From positions 1 through 51,486 of the forward strand of contig VGBK01000007.1 in NCBI GenBank assembly GCA_016870535.1: DNA of 51,486 bases, written 5' to 3'. This stretch comes from Actinomycetota bacterium. GTDB taxonomy: Bacteria > Actinomycetota > Acidimicrobiia > Spongiisociales > UBA11373. The notes below the pieces were generated by a model, which saw only the letters and a list, made by a program, of their open reading frames with translations, had not been told where the DNA came from and ran no database searches. This document shows positions 15,052 through 22,094 of the stretch, piece after piece. Made by a program: the position numbers and the translations under genes. Positions within the stretch are counted from its first letter, which is position 1, and every line of letters starts with the position of its first letter.

Positions 15052-16559
15052 CCATCCCCCTCAGGCGGCTGGTAGAGATGGACCTCGACCTCCGTGCCTT
15101 CGGGATAGCCCTCCGATGCCTCCGGGATGACGACGAAGCCGTCGGCGCGGGTGACAGAGGAGAGGGCCGACGCTCCTCCGATGGCGACCGGCTCGACCCG
15201 ACCCGAGCGCACCCGGACCCGGGCGTAGTCGGTGCGTCCTATCTGAGAGACCAGGCGGGCAGCCAGAGGGAGAGAGGCCACCCGGTAGGGCAGGGCCGCG
15301 GCGAGGCCTCCCAGGGTGCGGATCACCGGCCCGGCGAAGAAGTCGTAGGCCACCAGGCAGGACACCGGGTTGCCGGGGAGCAAGACGACCGGCGTGTCCC
15401 CGATGCGCCCGACGCCGGTGGGTGATGAGGGACGCATGGCCACTCCGTGAACCGTCAGGTGCCCCAACTCGGCGACGAGCACCGGGACCCAGTCCTCCCG
15501 ACCGACGGAAGCGGCGCCGGCGGTGACGATCACCTCGGCTCCGGGCCGGCCCAGAGCCCGGCGCAGGGCTGCCGGGTCGTCGGGAAGCCGCAGAGAAGCC
15601 TCCACCACCCCGCCGTCGCGCTCGACCAACGCCGCCAGCATGGGTCCGTTGCTGTCGGTGATGCGATTCTTGGTAGGCCGGCGCCCGGCTGGAAGCAGTT
15701 CGTTCCCCGAGACGATGAGGCGCACTCGGGGGCGGCGGTAGACGGCGACCCTCGAACACCCAACGCTCGAGAGCAGGCCTACATCCTGTGGCAGCAGACG
15801 CCGTCCTGCAGAAACAACCTGGTCGCCGCGCCGCACGTCCTCGCCTACCCGTCCCACGTTGCGGCCCGCGGCGACGGCCGCTCTCACCTCGAGACGGCCG
15901 GCGACCTCCGAGGCCTCCTCGGCTCGAAGCACCGCGTCGGCCCCCGCGGGGAGAGCCGCCCCGGTCATGATGCGGCAGGCGGTGCCGGGCGCAAGCGGTC
16001 CGGGGGCAGGCCGACCGGGCATCGACTCGCCGCCGATGGTGAGAACGACCGGGTCGTAGGGTAAGGACCCGAAGGTATCGGCGGCGCGCAGGGCATAGCC
16101 ATCCATGGTTGACCGGGCGAAAGAGGGAATGTCGACCCCGCTGATCACCGGGCCGGCAGCCACTCGTCCGGCGCACTCGGCCAGGGGCACCCTCTCGTCC
16201 GGCAGGGGACGCGCCCCTTCGAGGGCGGCGGCCAGTGCCTCGGCCACGCTGGCGCGTCGTCGGAAGCCGCGCATTCGCACGTCGTCGGCGCCACCCGCCA
16301 CCGACGGCACCAGGCGCAGGGAGTCACCCGAAGCCAGGGGCACGGCAGCCCATGCCCTCCGGGGGAGAAGGCGGTCGCCGTGGAACACCAGCAGGTGCGG
16401 GGAGATCTCTCCGGCCCGGTCCACCAGCTGCGCTCGAAGGACAGGGTGGGCGGCGAAGAGGGACTCGAAGGCCTCGCCCAGCGTGCTGGCCGTCACCTCG
16501 ACCTCAGCCGCCTCGCCCGCCGAGGGGAGCAGAACTGCGGGCAGCCTGATGGTCACCAT
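15048..16559 (-). CDS. MoaD-MoeA fusion protein
   Basis: A 503-residue fusion. Residues 1 to about 92 are a ubiquitin-like MoaD, the sulfur carrier of molybdopterin synthase; the fold ends with GDSLRLVPSVAGG, the Gly-Gly normally used as the thiocarboxylated C-terminus. Here the chain continues (ADDVRMRGF...) into MoeA, starting near 100 with SVAEALAAALEGARPLP and going on through RSTMDGYALRAADTFG and PAGADAVLRAEEA. In this MoeA the KPGKP motif reads RPSSP and SGGxSxGxxD reads TAGAASVGRED, while LPGNPVS is intact. Either the protein is cut after Gly-Gly or the MoaD part is not used as a free carrier. A second, canonical MoeA is encoded just downstream with a 4-bp overlap. Confidence 0.88.
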   Translation of the reverse strand: MVTIRLPAVLLPSAGEAAEVEVTASTLGEAFESLFAAHPVLRAQLVDRAGEISPHLLVFHGDRLLPRRAWAAVPLASGDSLRLVPSVAGGADDVRMRGFRRRASVAEALAAALEGARPLPDERVPLAECAGRVAAGPVISGVDIPSFARSTMDGYALRAADTFGSLPYDPVVLTIGGESMPGRPAPGPLAPGTACRIMTGAALPAGADAVLRAEEASEVAGRLEVRAAVAAGRNVGRVGEDVRRGDQVVSAGRRLLPQDVGLLSSVGCSRVAVYRRPRVRLIVSGNELLPAGRRPTKNRITDSNGPMLAALVERDGGVVEASLRLPDDPAALRRALGRPGAEVIVTAGAASVGREDWVPVLVAELGHLTVHGVAMRPSSPTGVGRIGDTPVVLLPGNPVSCLVAYDFFAGPVIRTLGGLAAALPYRVASLPLAARLVSQIGRTDYARVRVRSGRVEPVAIGGASALSSVTRADGFVVIPEASEGYPEGTEVEVHLYQPPEGDG

Positions 16560-16569
16560 GGCCTTATCG

Positions 16570-16575
16570 AACTTA
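16570..16575 (-). promoter_or_regulatory. Possible -10 box TAAGTT before the moaD-moeA fusion
   Basis: On the minus strand TAAGTT is followed by 10 nt and the ATG at 16559, in the 30-nt gap between mogA and the fusion gene. It could give a second, near-leaderless start inside the operon. Weak evidence. Confidence 0.25.
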
Positions 16576-16589
16576 GCATCGGTCGGCTC

Positions 16590-17078
16590 TCAAGCAGGCC
16601 CGACACGGTGGTCGGACGGCTCACCGCCGGCAAGCTGGCAGGCGTGACGCAGCGCGGGGCCGATGACCGCCAGCGACTCCTCTACCCCCCTCACCGACCC
16701 GGGCAGGTTCACCACCAGCGCTTCCCTCACCAAACCGGCGACCCCCCGCGAGAGCATGCCGTGGGGGTTGGTAGCGAAAGCGGCTGCCCGCATGGCCTCC
16801 GCCAGGCCCGGGGCTTGCCTCTCAATGACACGCCGGGTGGCCTCCGGCGTCTGGTCGCGCGGTGCCATCCCGGTCCCCCCGGTCGTCACCACGAGGCGCA
16901 TTCCCTCCGCGAGGAAGCCCCTTATCCCCGCTTCCACCTCATCGAGGCCATCGGGAACTACGCGTACCTCGGCGTTGAACCCCCAACCTGCCAGCAACTC
17001 GGCGGCCCGCGGCCCGGACAGATCCTCGGCCTCCCCCCGGCTCGAGCGATCGCTGACGGTGAGCACTCCGGCTTTCAT
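16590..17078 (-). CDS. mogA: Molybdopterin adenylyltransferase (MogA/MoaB family)
   Basis: A 162-residue enzyme that adenylylates molybdopterin before metal insertion by MoeA. The family signature TTGGTGMAPRDQTPEAT is near residue 70, with VLTVSDRSSRGEAED at the N-terminus, and the segments SRGVAGLVREALVVNLPGS near 115-135. The ATG at 17078 is chosen because GGAGGAGG lies 5 nt upstream and the family starts there; the frame continues upstream but without conserved sequence. It is the first gene of the minus-strand molybdenum cofactor operon. Confidence 0.93.
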   Translation of the reverse strand: MKAGVLTVSDRSSRGEAEDLSGPRAAELLAGWGFNAEVRVVPDGLDEVEAGIRGFLAEGMRLVVTTGGTGMAPRDQTPEATRRVIERQAPGLAEAMRAAAFATNPHGMLSRGVAGLVREALVVNLPGSVRGVEESLAVIGPALRHACQLAGGEPSDHRVGPA

Positions 17079-17526
17079 CCCATCCTCCTCCGGAAGAACC
17101 CCGAGGCGGCCGACAAAGGCGCATCGGTCCGAACGCCGCCGCTCGGCCCGACTCCGTCGCGGCCCATCACGGGGCGACTGCCCCCGGTGACACCACCAGC
17201 CACGGTTGCACTGGGGTTGCCGGATCGCTCTGCAACCGCGCACTGTGATCGGGCAGCGGCCACGTGCCCGGTCGCGACGGCACGCCTGCACAACAGAGGC
17301 TACACGCGTGCTTGCCGTCAAGGAGCGCCGTCGCTGCACAGAACACGGCTTGCCTCGCCGGGGGGCGTCCTTCGGGCGGCGACCGCCGCTCCCTTGGGAC
17401 AGCAGCTCGCGTCACGCCCCGCGCTCGCCCTTTGTCCGGGCCAACGACGCAGCCGCTCTCAGTGCCATCTGTTCGTCGGGGGGTCTCATGCGCGCATCGA
17501 ATCGAGGCGGGCGCCGACGGGCCCGG
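17079..17526. other. Long intergenic region ahead of the molybdenum cofactor operon
   Basis: About 450 bases between mogA and the DUF222 remnant. It should hold the operon promoter, but I see no TAnnnT box near mogA and no recognisable Moco riboswitch fold by eye. Short frames on both strands lack ribosome-binding sites and motifs. It could contain decayed sequence related to the neighbouring remnant gene. Confidence 0.4.
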
Positions 17527-17558
17527 GGTTTGTCACTGGCGGGTGGTATGTAGGTGGG
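17527..17558 (+). promoter_or_regulatory. Upstream motif shared with the second DUF222 gene
   Basis: GGTTTGTCACTGGCGGGTGG and the bases after it match the region just before the ATG of the intact DUF222 gene (51026-51059) at about 20 of 27 positions once a 2-base deletion is allowed. With that alignment the ATG at 51060 falls exactly on the GTG at 17559. It is therefore a conserved promoter or leader of this family in this genome. Confidence 0.5.
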
Positions 17559-17942
17559 GTGTGCAGTGATACGAGGGACTGTGCTTGTGCGGTGTTGGCG
17601 GTCCGGCCTCGGGGTCTGTCCCCGGAGGGTCTGGCCGAGGGTCTGCGGCGTATCGGCGGGCTGTCGGCCCGGGTGGATGCTTGCCGGGCCGCGTACCTGG
17701 CGGAGGCCGAACGGGTCGCGGAGGATGAAGGCAACCTGGTCGCCCAGGTGAAGGAGGCTTCCTCCCAGCGGGTGCCGCAGGTGCTGGCCGCCTGGAAGCA
17801 GGCCACCGACCCCCCAGCCGCCGAGGTCGAAGCCGAAAGGCTGCATGAGCAACGGGCCCTACACCTGTCCAACCTCCAACTCCTCTGCCGCCGGCACGAC
17901 CGAACCGCCGATGATCACCAGCCCGACCCGAGGCGGCAGTGA
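17559..17942 (+). pseudogene. Collapsed DUF222/13E12-type HNH gene remnant
   Basis: The 127-residue frame is a patchwork of a family whose members are usually over 400 residues. LSPEGLAEGLRRIGGLSARV aligns with the N-terminus of the intact relative at 51060 (LSDDGLVAELGRLGRLAAQV). The sequence then jumps from ...AEAER to AEDEGNLVAQVKEASSQRV, which matches FAADEKILVDQVKTAAAQQ about 65 residues later in the relative. A further jump leads to NLQLLCRRHDRTADDH, which looks like the end of an HNH nuclease domain. Both losses kept the frame. The GTG start is fixed by the shared upstream motif. It is probably non-functional, though a shortened product is formally possible. Confidence 0.65.
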
Positions 17943-17968
17943 ACCCCGCTGGTCGCCTGCTGGAGGCC

Positions 17969-17986
17969 CGGGTCTGGCCGGACCCG
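17969..17986. terminator. Possible bidirectional hairpin
   Basis: CGGGTC and GACCCG pair around a 6-nt loop, 27 nt after the remnant gene. It lies in the 189-base convergent spacer before the end of the minus-strand Sat-CysC gene. Modest stability, no T-tract. Confidence 0.25.
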
Positions 17987-18131
17987 AGAGGGCCGCGGTG
18001 CCGCCCCAGCCCGTGCCGGGCACGGCCCCGTCCCGGGCGGCCGCCGCGGCGGCGAGGTTCGGCCTGCGAACCGCCGGAAGCGGGGACCGGGTGGTCTCGC
18101 CTCTCGCCGGGGCGCTCCCGGGCGACGACCC

Positions 18132-19859
18132 TCAGTCGCGTCGCGGCTCGATGTACCCCTGGTGCTCCAGGTGCAGGATGATCTGGTTGGCCGCTTCGTC
18201 GGGGCTGATGTCGGTGGTGTCGATCGCCAGGTCGGCGTCGGCCGGCTCCTCATAGGGGTCCGAGATGCCGGTGAACTCCTTCAGAATGCCGGCGCGAGCC
18301 TTGGCGTACAGGCCCTTGCGGTCCCGCTGCTCGCACACCTCCAGCGGTGTCGAGCAGTGCACCAGGATGAACCCGCCGAGCGGCTCGATGGTGCGGCGTA
18401 CGTCCTTGCGCACCGAGTCGTAGGGAGCGATGGGGGCGCAGATGGCGATGCCGCCGTTCTTGGTGATCTCCGACGCCACGTAGCCGATGCGGCGGATGTT
18501 GATGTCCCGATGCTCCTTGGAGAAACCCAGCTCCGATGAGAGGTTCTTGCGTACCAGGTCGCCGTCGAGCAGGGTGACCGGGCGTCCCCCCATCTCCAGC
18601 AGCTTCACCTGGAGCACGTTGGCGATGGTGGACTTGCCCGACCCCGACAGGCCGGTGAAGAACACGGTGAACCCCTGGCGGCTGCGGGGCGGATGGGTGC
18701 GGCGCAGTTCTTCGGCCACCCTGGGGAAGGTGAACCACTCGGGGATCTCCCGGCCGTCGGCCAGGCGGGCCCGCAGTTCGGTGCCCGAGATCGAGAGGGT
18801 CTTGGCACCCTCGGGAACCTCGTCCTCCGGGACGTAGCGGTCCTCGTCGGGCAGGTAGACCACCATCTGAAAGGGAACCATGCCCACGCCGAGCTCGGCC
18901 TCGTACTGGGCCACCAGTTCCTGGGCGTCGTAGGGCCCGTAGAACGGCTTCCCGCTGGAGTCGCTGCCCGGCCCGGCATGGTCGCGCCCCACGATCAGGT
19001 GGGTGCAGCCGTAGTTCTTGCGGATGATGGCGTGCCACACCGCCTCCCGCGGGCCGCCGAGGCGCATCGCCAGCGGCAGCAGGGCCAGTTCGGCGGTGTT
19101 GGGCGGGTAGCGGTCCATGATCGCCTGGTAGGCCCGTACCCGGGTGTAGTGGTCCACGTCACCGGGCTTGGTCATCCCCACCACGGGGTTGATCAGCAGG
19201 TTGGCCTCCATCTGCTTGGCGGCCCGCACCGTCAGTTCCAGGTGAGCGCGGTGCATGGGGTTGCGGGTCTGGAAGGCGGCCACCCGGCGCCAGCCGCGGC
19301 GGGCGAAGCGCTCTCGCATCTCGGCCGGGGTGAGGCGCAGTGTCTGGTAGTCGTAGTGGTGGGGGAGGGTGAGCCCTTCCAGGCGCCCGCCGGCGTACCA
19401 CGGCCTGGTGGACCCGAGCAGGTGGCTCACCGCGGGGTGCTCCCGGCTGGTGGTGCCGAAGACGGTGCGGGCCTCGTGCTCCAGGTCGGCCTGCCAGAGA
19501 TCCTCGATATGGAGCGCGGCCAGCATCACTCCCTCGTCGTCACGGAGGGCCAGGGTGGCGCCGGGCCCGAGGCGCGAGGCGGTTTCGTCGTCGAGGTCCA
19601 GCATGATCGGCATCGGCCAGAGGGTGCCGTCGGCCAGGCGCATCTCGGCCATCACCCGCTCGTAGTCGGCCTGGCCCATGAAGCCGGTCAGTGGGGAGAA
19701 GCCGCCGTTGAGGATCAGTTCGATGTCGCACAACTGGCGGGGGGTGAGGTCGATCGAGGGCCAGTCGCGTGAGGCGGCCTTGATCTGCTCGGCGCGGCCG
19801 GGGTCGGCCATGGGGTCGATCAGGCGGCCGCCGTGAGGGGCGATGAGGCTGTCGGGCAC
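18132..19859 (-). CDS. Sulfate adenylyltransferase-adenylylsulfate kinase fusion (Sat-CysC)
   Basis: A 575-residue bifunctional enzyme for sulfate activation: ATP sulfurylase makes APS from sulfate, and APS kinase phosphorylates it to PAPS. The N-terminal 390 or so residues are the homo-oligomeric ATP sulfurylase, with the signature QTRNPMHRAH near 200 and the segment GRDHAGPGSDSSGKPFYGP near 280. The C-terminal 180 are APS kinase, with P-loop GLSGSGKS near 410, LDGD and GFSKEHRDINIRR. The start is GTG behind AGGAAGGAT. No cysDN, sulfite reductase or sulfotransferase gene is adjacent, so the use of PAPS (assimilation or sulfation) is open. Confidence 0.93.
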   Translation of the reverse strand: MPDSLIAPHGGRLIDPMADPGRAEQIKAASRDWPSIDLTPRQLCDIELILNGGFSPLTGFMGQADYERVMAEMRLADGTLWPMPIMLDLDDETASRLGPGATLALRDDEGVMLAALHIEDLWQADLEHEARTVFGTTSREHPAVSHLLGSTRPWYAGGRLEGLTLPHHYDYQTLRLTPAEMRERFARRGWRRVAAFQTRNPMHRAHLELTVRAAKQMEANLLINPVVGMTKPGDVDHYTRVRAYQAIMDRYPPNTAELALLPLAMRLGGPREAVWHAIIRKNYGCTHLIVGRDHAGPGSDSSGKPFYGPYDAQELVAQYEAELGVGMVPFQMVVYLPDEDRYVPEDEVPEGAKTLSISGTELRARLADGREIPEWFTFPRVAEELRRTHPPRSRQGFTVFFTGLSGSGKSTIANVLQVKLLEMGGRPVTLLDGDLVRKNLSSELGFSKEHRDINIRRIGYVASEITKNGGIAICAPIAPYDSVRKDVRRTIEPLGGFILVHCSTPLEVCEQRDRKGLYAKARAGILKEFTGISDPYEEPADADLAIDTTDISPDEAANQIILHLEHQGYIEPRRD

Positions 19860-19928
19860 GTTCGGGATCCTTCCTGGGACGATGGGGGTCGCGCCCGAGC
19901 ACCCGGGGTGCCGGCAGGGACCGGGGCG

Positions 19929-19934
19929 AGTCTA
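19929..19934 (-). promoter_or_regulatory. Possible -10 box TAGACT of the Sat-CysC gene
   Basis: On the minus strand TAGACT lies 69 nt before the GTG start. Its leader contains a small GCACC/GGTGC hairpin and an AGGAAGGAT ribosome-binding site. Confidence 0.35.
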
Positions 19935-20015
19935 ACTGGCTTCCCGTGCTGGCCCCTTCGCCCGGCGTCGTCTCTCGCGGGGCGGGGCTCCGGGCCGGCG
20001 GCCGCGCCGGGCGCG

Positions 20016-20021
20016 TACAAT
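20016..20021 (+). promoter_or_regulatory. -10 box TACAAT, likely leaderless promoter of the cobalamin adenosyltransferase
   Basis: TACAAT is followed by 8 nt (CGCCCTTC) and the GTG at 20030. There is no Shine-Dalgarno sequence in the gap. This is the closest match in the window to the standard -10 consensus. Confidence 0.55.
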
Positions 20022-20029
20022 CGCCCTTC

Positions 20030-20575
20030 GTGAAGATCTACACCCGGGGCGGCGACGACGGCACTACCGGCCTCCTCTTCGGGGGACGGGTGGGCAAGGA
20101 TCAGAGCGGGCCCGAAGCCTGCGGGGCGGTGGACGAGGCCGTCTCGGCTCTGGGGGTGGCCCGGGCGGCGGCCTCCGGGGAGACGGCAGACGCCATCCTC
20201 GCGGCGCAGCGCGACTTGTTCGCCGCGGGGGCCGAATTGGCCACCGCCCCGGCCAAGCGCACCCGCCTGCAGCCTGGGGTGAGCCTGGTGACTGCGGGGA
20301 TGGTGGAGCGCCTGGAGGCGGCCATCGACGCCGTCGAAGCCGAGACGGGCATGCCCGCCGGCTTTGTGGTGCCGGGGGGCAATCTGCTCGCCGCCTTCCT
20401 CGACCAGGCGCGGTCGGTGGTGCGGCGGGCGGAGCGGCGGGCGGTGGCCCACCTGCGGGCCGAAGGCGTCGAGGGCTCCCTGGTGGTGCCCTACCTGAAC
20501 CGCCTCGGCGACTACCTGTACATGCTGGCGCGGGCGGCCGAAGGGGATTGGACCCCCAGCCGCCGGGAGGAGTGA
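20030..20575 (+). CDS. ATP:cob(I)alamin adenosyltransferase (PduO/MMAB type)
   Basis: A 181-residue enzyme that transfers the adenosyl group of ATP to cob(I)alamin, making coenzyme B12. The ATP-binding N-terminus reads KIYTRGGDDGTTGL. The C-terminal signature is VVPGGNLLAAFLDQ followed by RSVVRRAERRAV. The GTG start is supported by the family N-terminus and the TACAAT box 8 nt upstream; a further in-frame ATG at 19946 lies in sequence with no family match. The likely client in this window is the methylmalonyl-CoA mutase at 30110, 10 kb away. It is followed 5 nt later by the aminopeptidase gene. Confidence 0.92.
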   Translation: MKIYTRGGDDGTTGLLFGGRVGKDQSGPEACGAVDEAVSALGVARAAASGETADAILAAQRDLFAAGAELATAPAKRTRLQPGVSLVTAGMVERLEAAIDAVEAETGMPAGFVVPGGNLLAAFLDQARSVVRRAERRAVAHLRAEGVEGSLVVPYLNRLGDYLYMLARAAEGDWTPSRREE

Positions 20576-20580
20576 CTGCG

Positions 20581-22017
20581 GTGATCGAGTTCCGTGCCGG
20601 GACGCTGGAGGAGAGTGCCGACGCCCTGCTCATCGGGGTGGGGGCCGAGCGGGGTTGGGACGAGAGCGGCCGCTGGCTGGCGGCGCGGATGGGCGACTGG
20701 CTCGGGGGCTACCTCGACGGCGCCGACTTCACCGGCAAGGAGGGAGAGGTGCTCTGCCTTCCCGGCGCCGGCCTCGTTCCCCAGGGCACCGTGGTGCTCG
20801 TCGGCCTGGGCGAGGCTCCCGACGCCGAGGTGCTGCGCAGGGCGGCGGGCGGAGCGGGGCGGGCTCTCACCCGGGCCGGAGCGGTGGCCACCACGCTGGG
20901 GAAGCGCCTGGACGGCGGCGAGGCGGCGGTGGCGCTGGGGTTCCTGCTCGGGCAGTACTCCTTCCAGAAACACCGCAGCCGGCCCAAGCCGGCGGCGACC
21001 ACCTCGCTGCGACTCATCGACGCCGACGCGACCGCCCTGGCGGCGGTGGAGCGGGCGGCGGTGGTGGCGGCGGCGGTGGCCAAGGCCCGCGACCTGGTCA
21101 ACGAGCCCTCGGTGAACAAGCCTCCCGAGTTCCTCGCCGGAGTGGCGCGAGAGATAGGGGAGCGCACCGGAGTACGGGTCAAGGTGTACGAGAAGGACGA
21201 ACTGGCGGCGGGCGGCTTCGGGGGCATCCTCGGGGTCAACGCCGGGTCGGTGGAACCGGCCCGCCTGGTGGAGATGTGGTACGAACCGCCGGGGGCGCGA
21301 GCGTTCCTGGCGATGGTGGGCAAGGGCATCGTGTTCGACTCCGGCGGCCTCTCGCTGAAACCGGCGGACAACATGGAGACCATGAAGACCGACATGTCGG
21401 GGGCTGCCGCCGTGCTGGCGGCGATGGAGGCCATCGCCACCCTGGAGGTCCCGGTGAAGGTCCTCGCCCTGACGCCTCTCACCGAGAACATGCCGAGCGG
21501 GTCGGCGCTGCGCCCCGGCGACGTGCTCAAGGCGCGCAACGGCAAGACCATCGAGGTGCTCAACACCGACGCCGAGGGCCGCCTGGTACTGGCCGACGGC
21601 CTCTCGCTGGCCGCGGAGGCTGGGCCCGACCTGATCGTCGACCTGGCGACCCTCACCGGGGCCTGCATGATCGCCCTGGGGGAGGAGATCGCCGGCCTCT
21701 TCGGCACCGGGGGGGCTCCCGAGAAGGTGCGCCTCGCCGCTGCCGCCGCCGGGGAGCGAGTGTGGGAGCTGCCCCTGCCCGCCGACTACCGCAAGAAGAT
21801 CGATTCAGATGTCGCCGACATGAAGAACACCGGGCCGCGTTACGGCGGAGCCATCAACGCCGCTCTGCTGCTGAAGGAGTTCGTGGGCGATGTCCCCTGG
21901 GCCCACCTCGACATCGCCGGGCCGGCCCGGGCCACCGAGGCGGCGCACTACCTGGCCAAGGGAGGCACCGGCTTCGGCGTGCGCACCCTGGTCGCCCTGG
22001 CCGAGTCGCTGACCTGA
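20581..22017 (+). CDS. pepA: Leucyl aminopeptidase (M17, PepA family)
   Basis: A 478-residue cytosolic metallo-aminopeptidase with a broad preference for leucine and similar N-terminal residues. The two-metal centre and active site are visible: GKGIVFDSGGLSLKP (Lys and Asp ligands), the KTDMSGAA segment, and the family signature NTDAEGRLVLADGL (Asp and Glu ligands, catalytic Arg). The N-terminal third is the usual macro-like domain. The GTG start lies 5 nt after the previous stop, with GGGAGGAG overlapping that gene's end, so the two form an operon. Some PepA proteins also bind DNA; nothing here shows that. Confidence 0.94.
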   Translation: MIEFRAGTLEESADALLIGVGAERGWDESGRWLAARMGDWLGGYLDGADFTGKEGEVLCLPGAGLVPQGTVVLVGLGEAPDAEVLRRAAGGAGRALTRAGAVATTLGKRLDGGEAAVALGFLLGQYSFQKHRSRPKPAATTSLRLIDADATALAAVERAAVVAAAVAKARDLVNEPSVNKPPEFLAGVAREIGERTGVRVKVYEKDELAAGGFGGILGVNAGSVEPARLVEMWYEPPGARAFLAMVGKGIVFDSGGLSLKPADNMETMKTDMSGAAAVLAAMEAIATLEVPVKVLALTPLTENMPSGSALRPGDVLKARNGKTIEVLNTDAEGRLVLADGLSLAAEAGPDLIVDLATLTGACMIALGEEIAGLFGTGGAPEKVRLAAAAAGERVWELPLPADYRKKIDSDVADMKNTGPRYGGAINAALLLKEFVGDVPWAHLDIAGPARATEAAHYLAKGGTGFGVRTLVALAESLT

Positions 22018-22079
22018 GGTTGCTGAGCGGTCCTCAGGGCTGGGTCCGGGAGCCCCGTGGCAGGCCCGGCGGCGGCGAC

Positions 22080-22085
22080 TAGCCT
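22080..22085 (+). promoter_or_regulatory. -10 box TAGCCT, likely leaderless promoter of the sugar transferase
   Basis: TAGCCT is followed by 9 nt and the ATG at 22095. The layout nearly repeats that at 4485 (TAGCCTCCGC then the start codon). No Shine-Dalgarno sequence. Confidence 0.5.
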
Positions 22086-22094
22086 CCGCAGCAC

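Noticed and set aside
17079-17250. Molybdenum cofactor riboswitch ahead of mogA
   Set aside because: The position is suitable, but I could not find the conserved stems and loops of the Moco RNA motif by eye. A covariance-model search would decide.
16380-17558. Upstream part of the open frame that contains the DUF222 remnant
   Set aside because: The frame is open far upstream but runs antisense to mogA and the moaD-moeA fusion; homology to the intact DUF222 gene begins only after the GTG at 17559.
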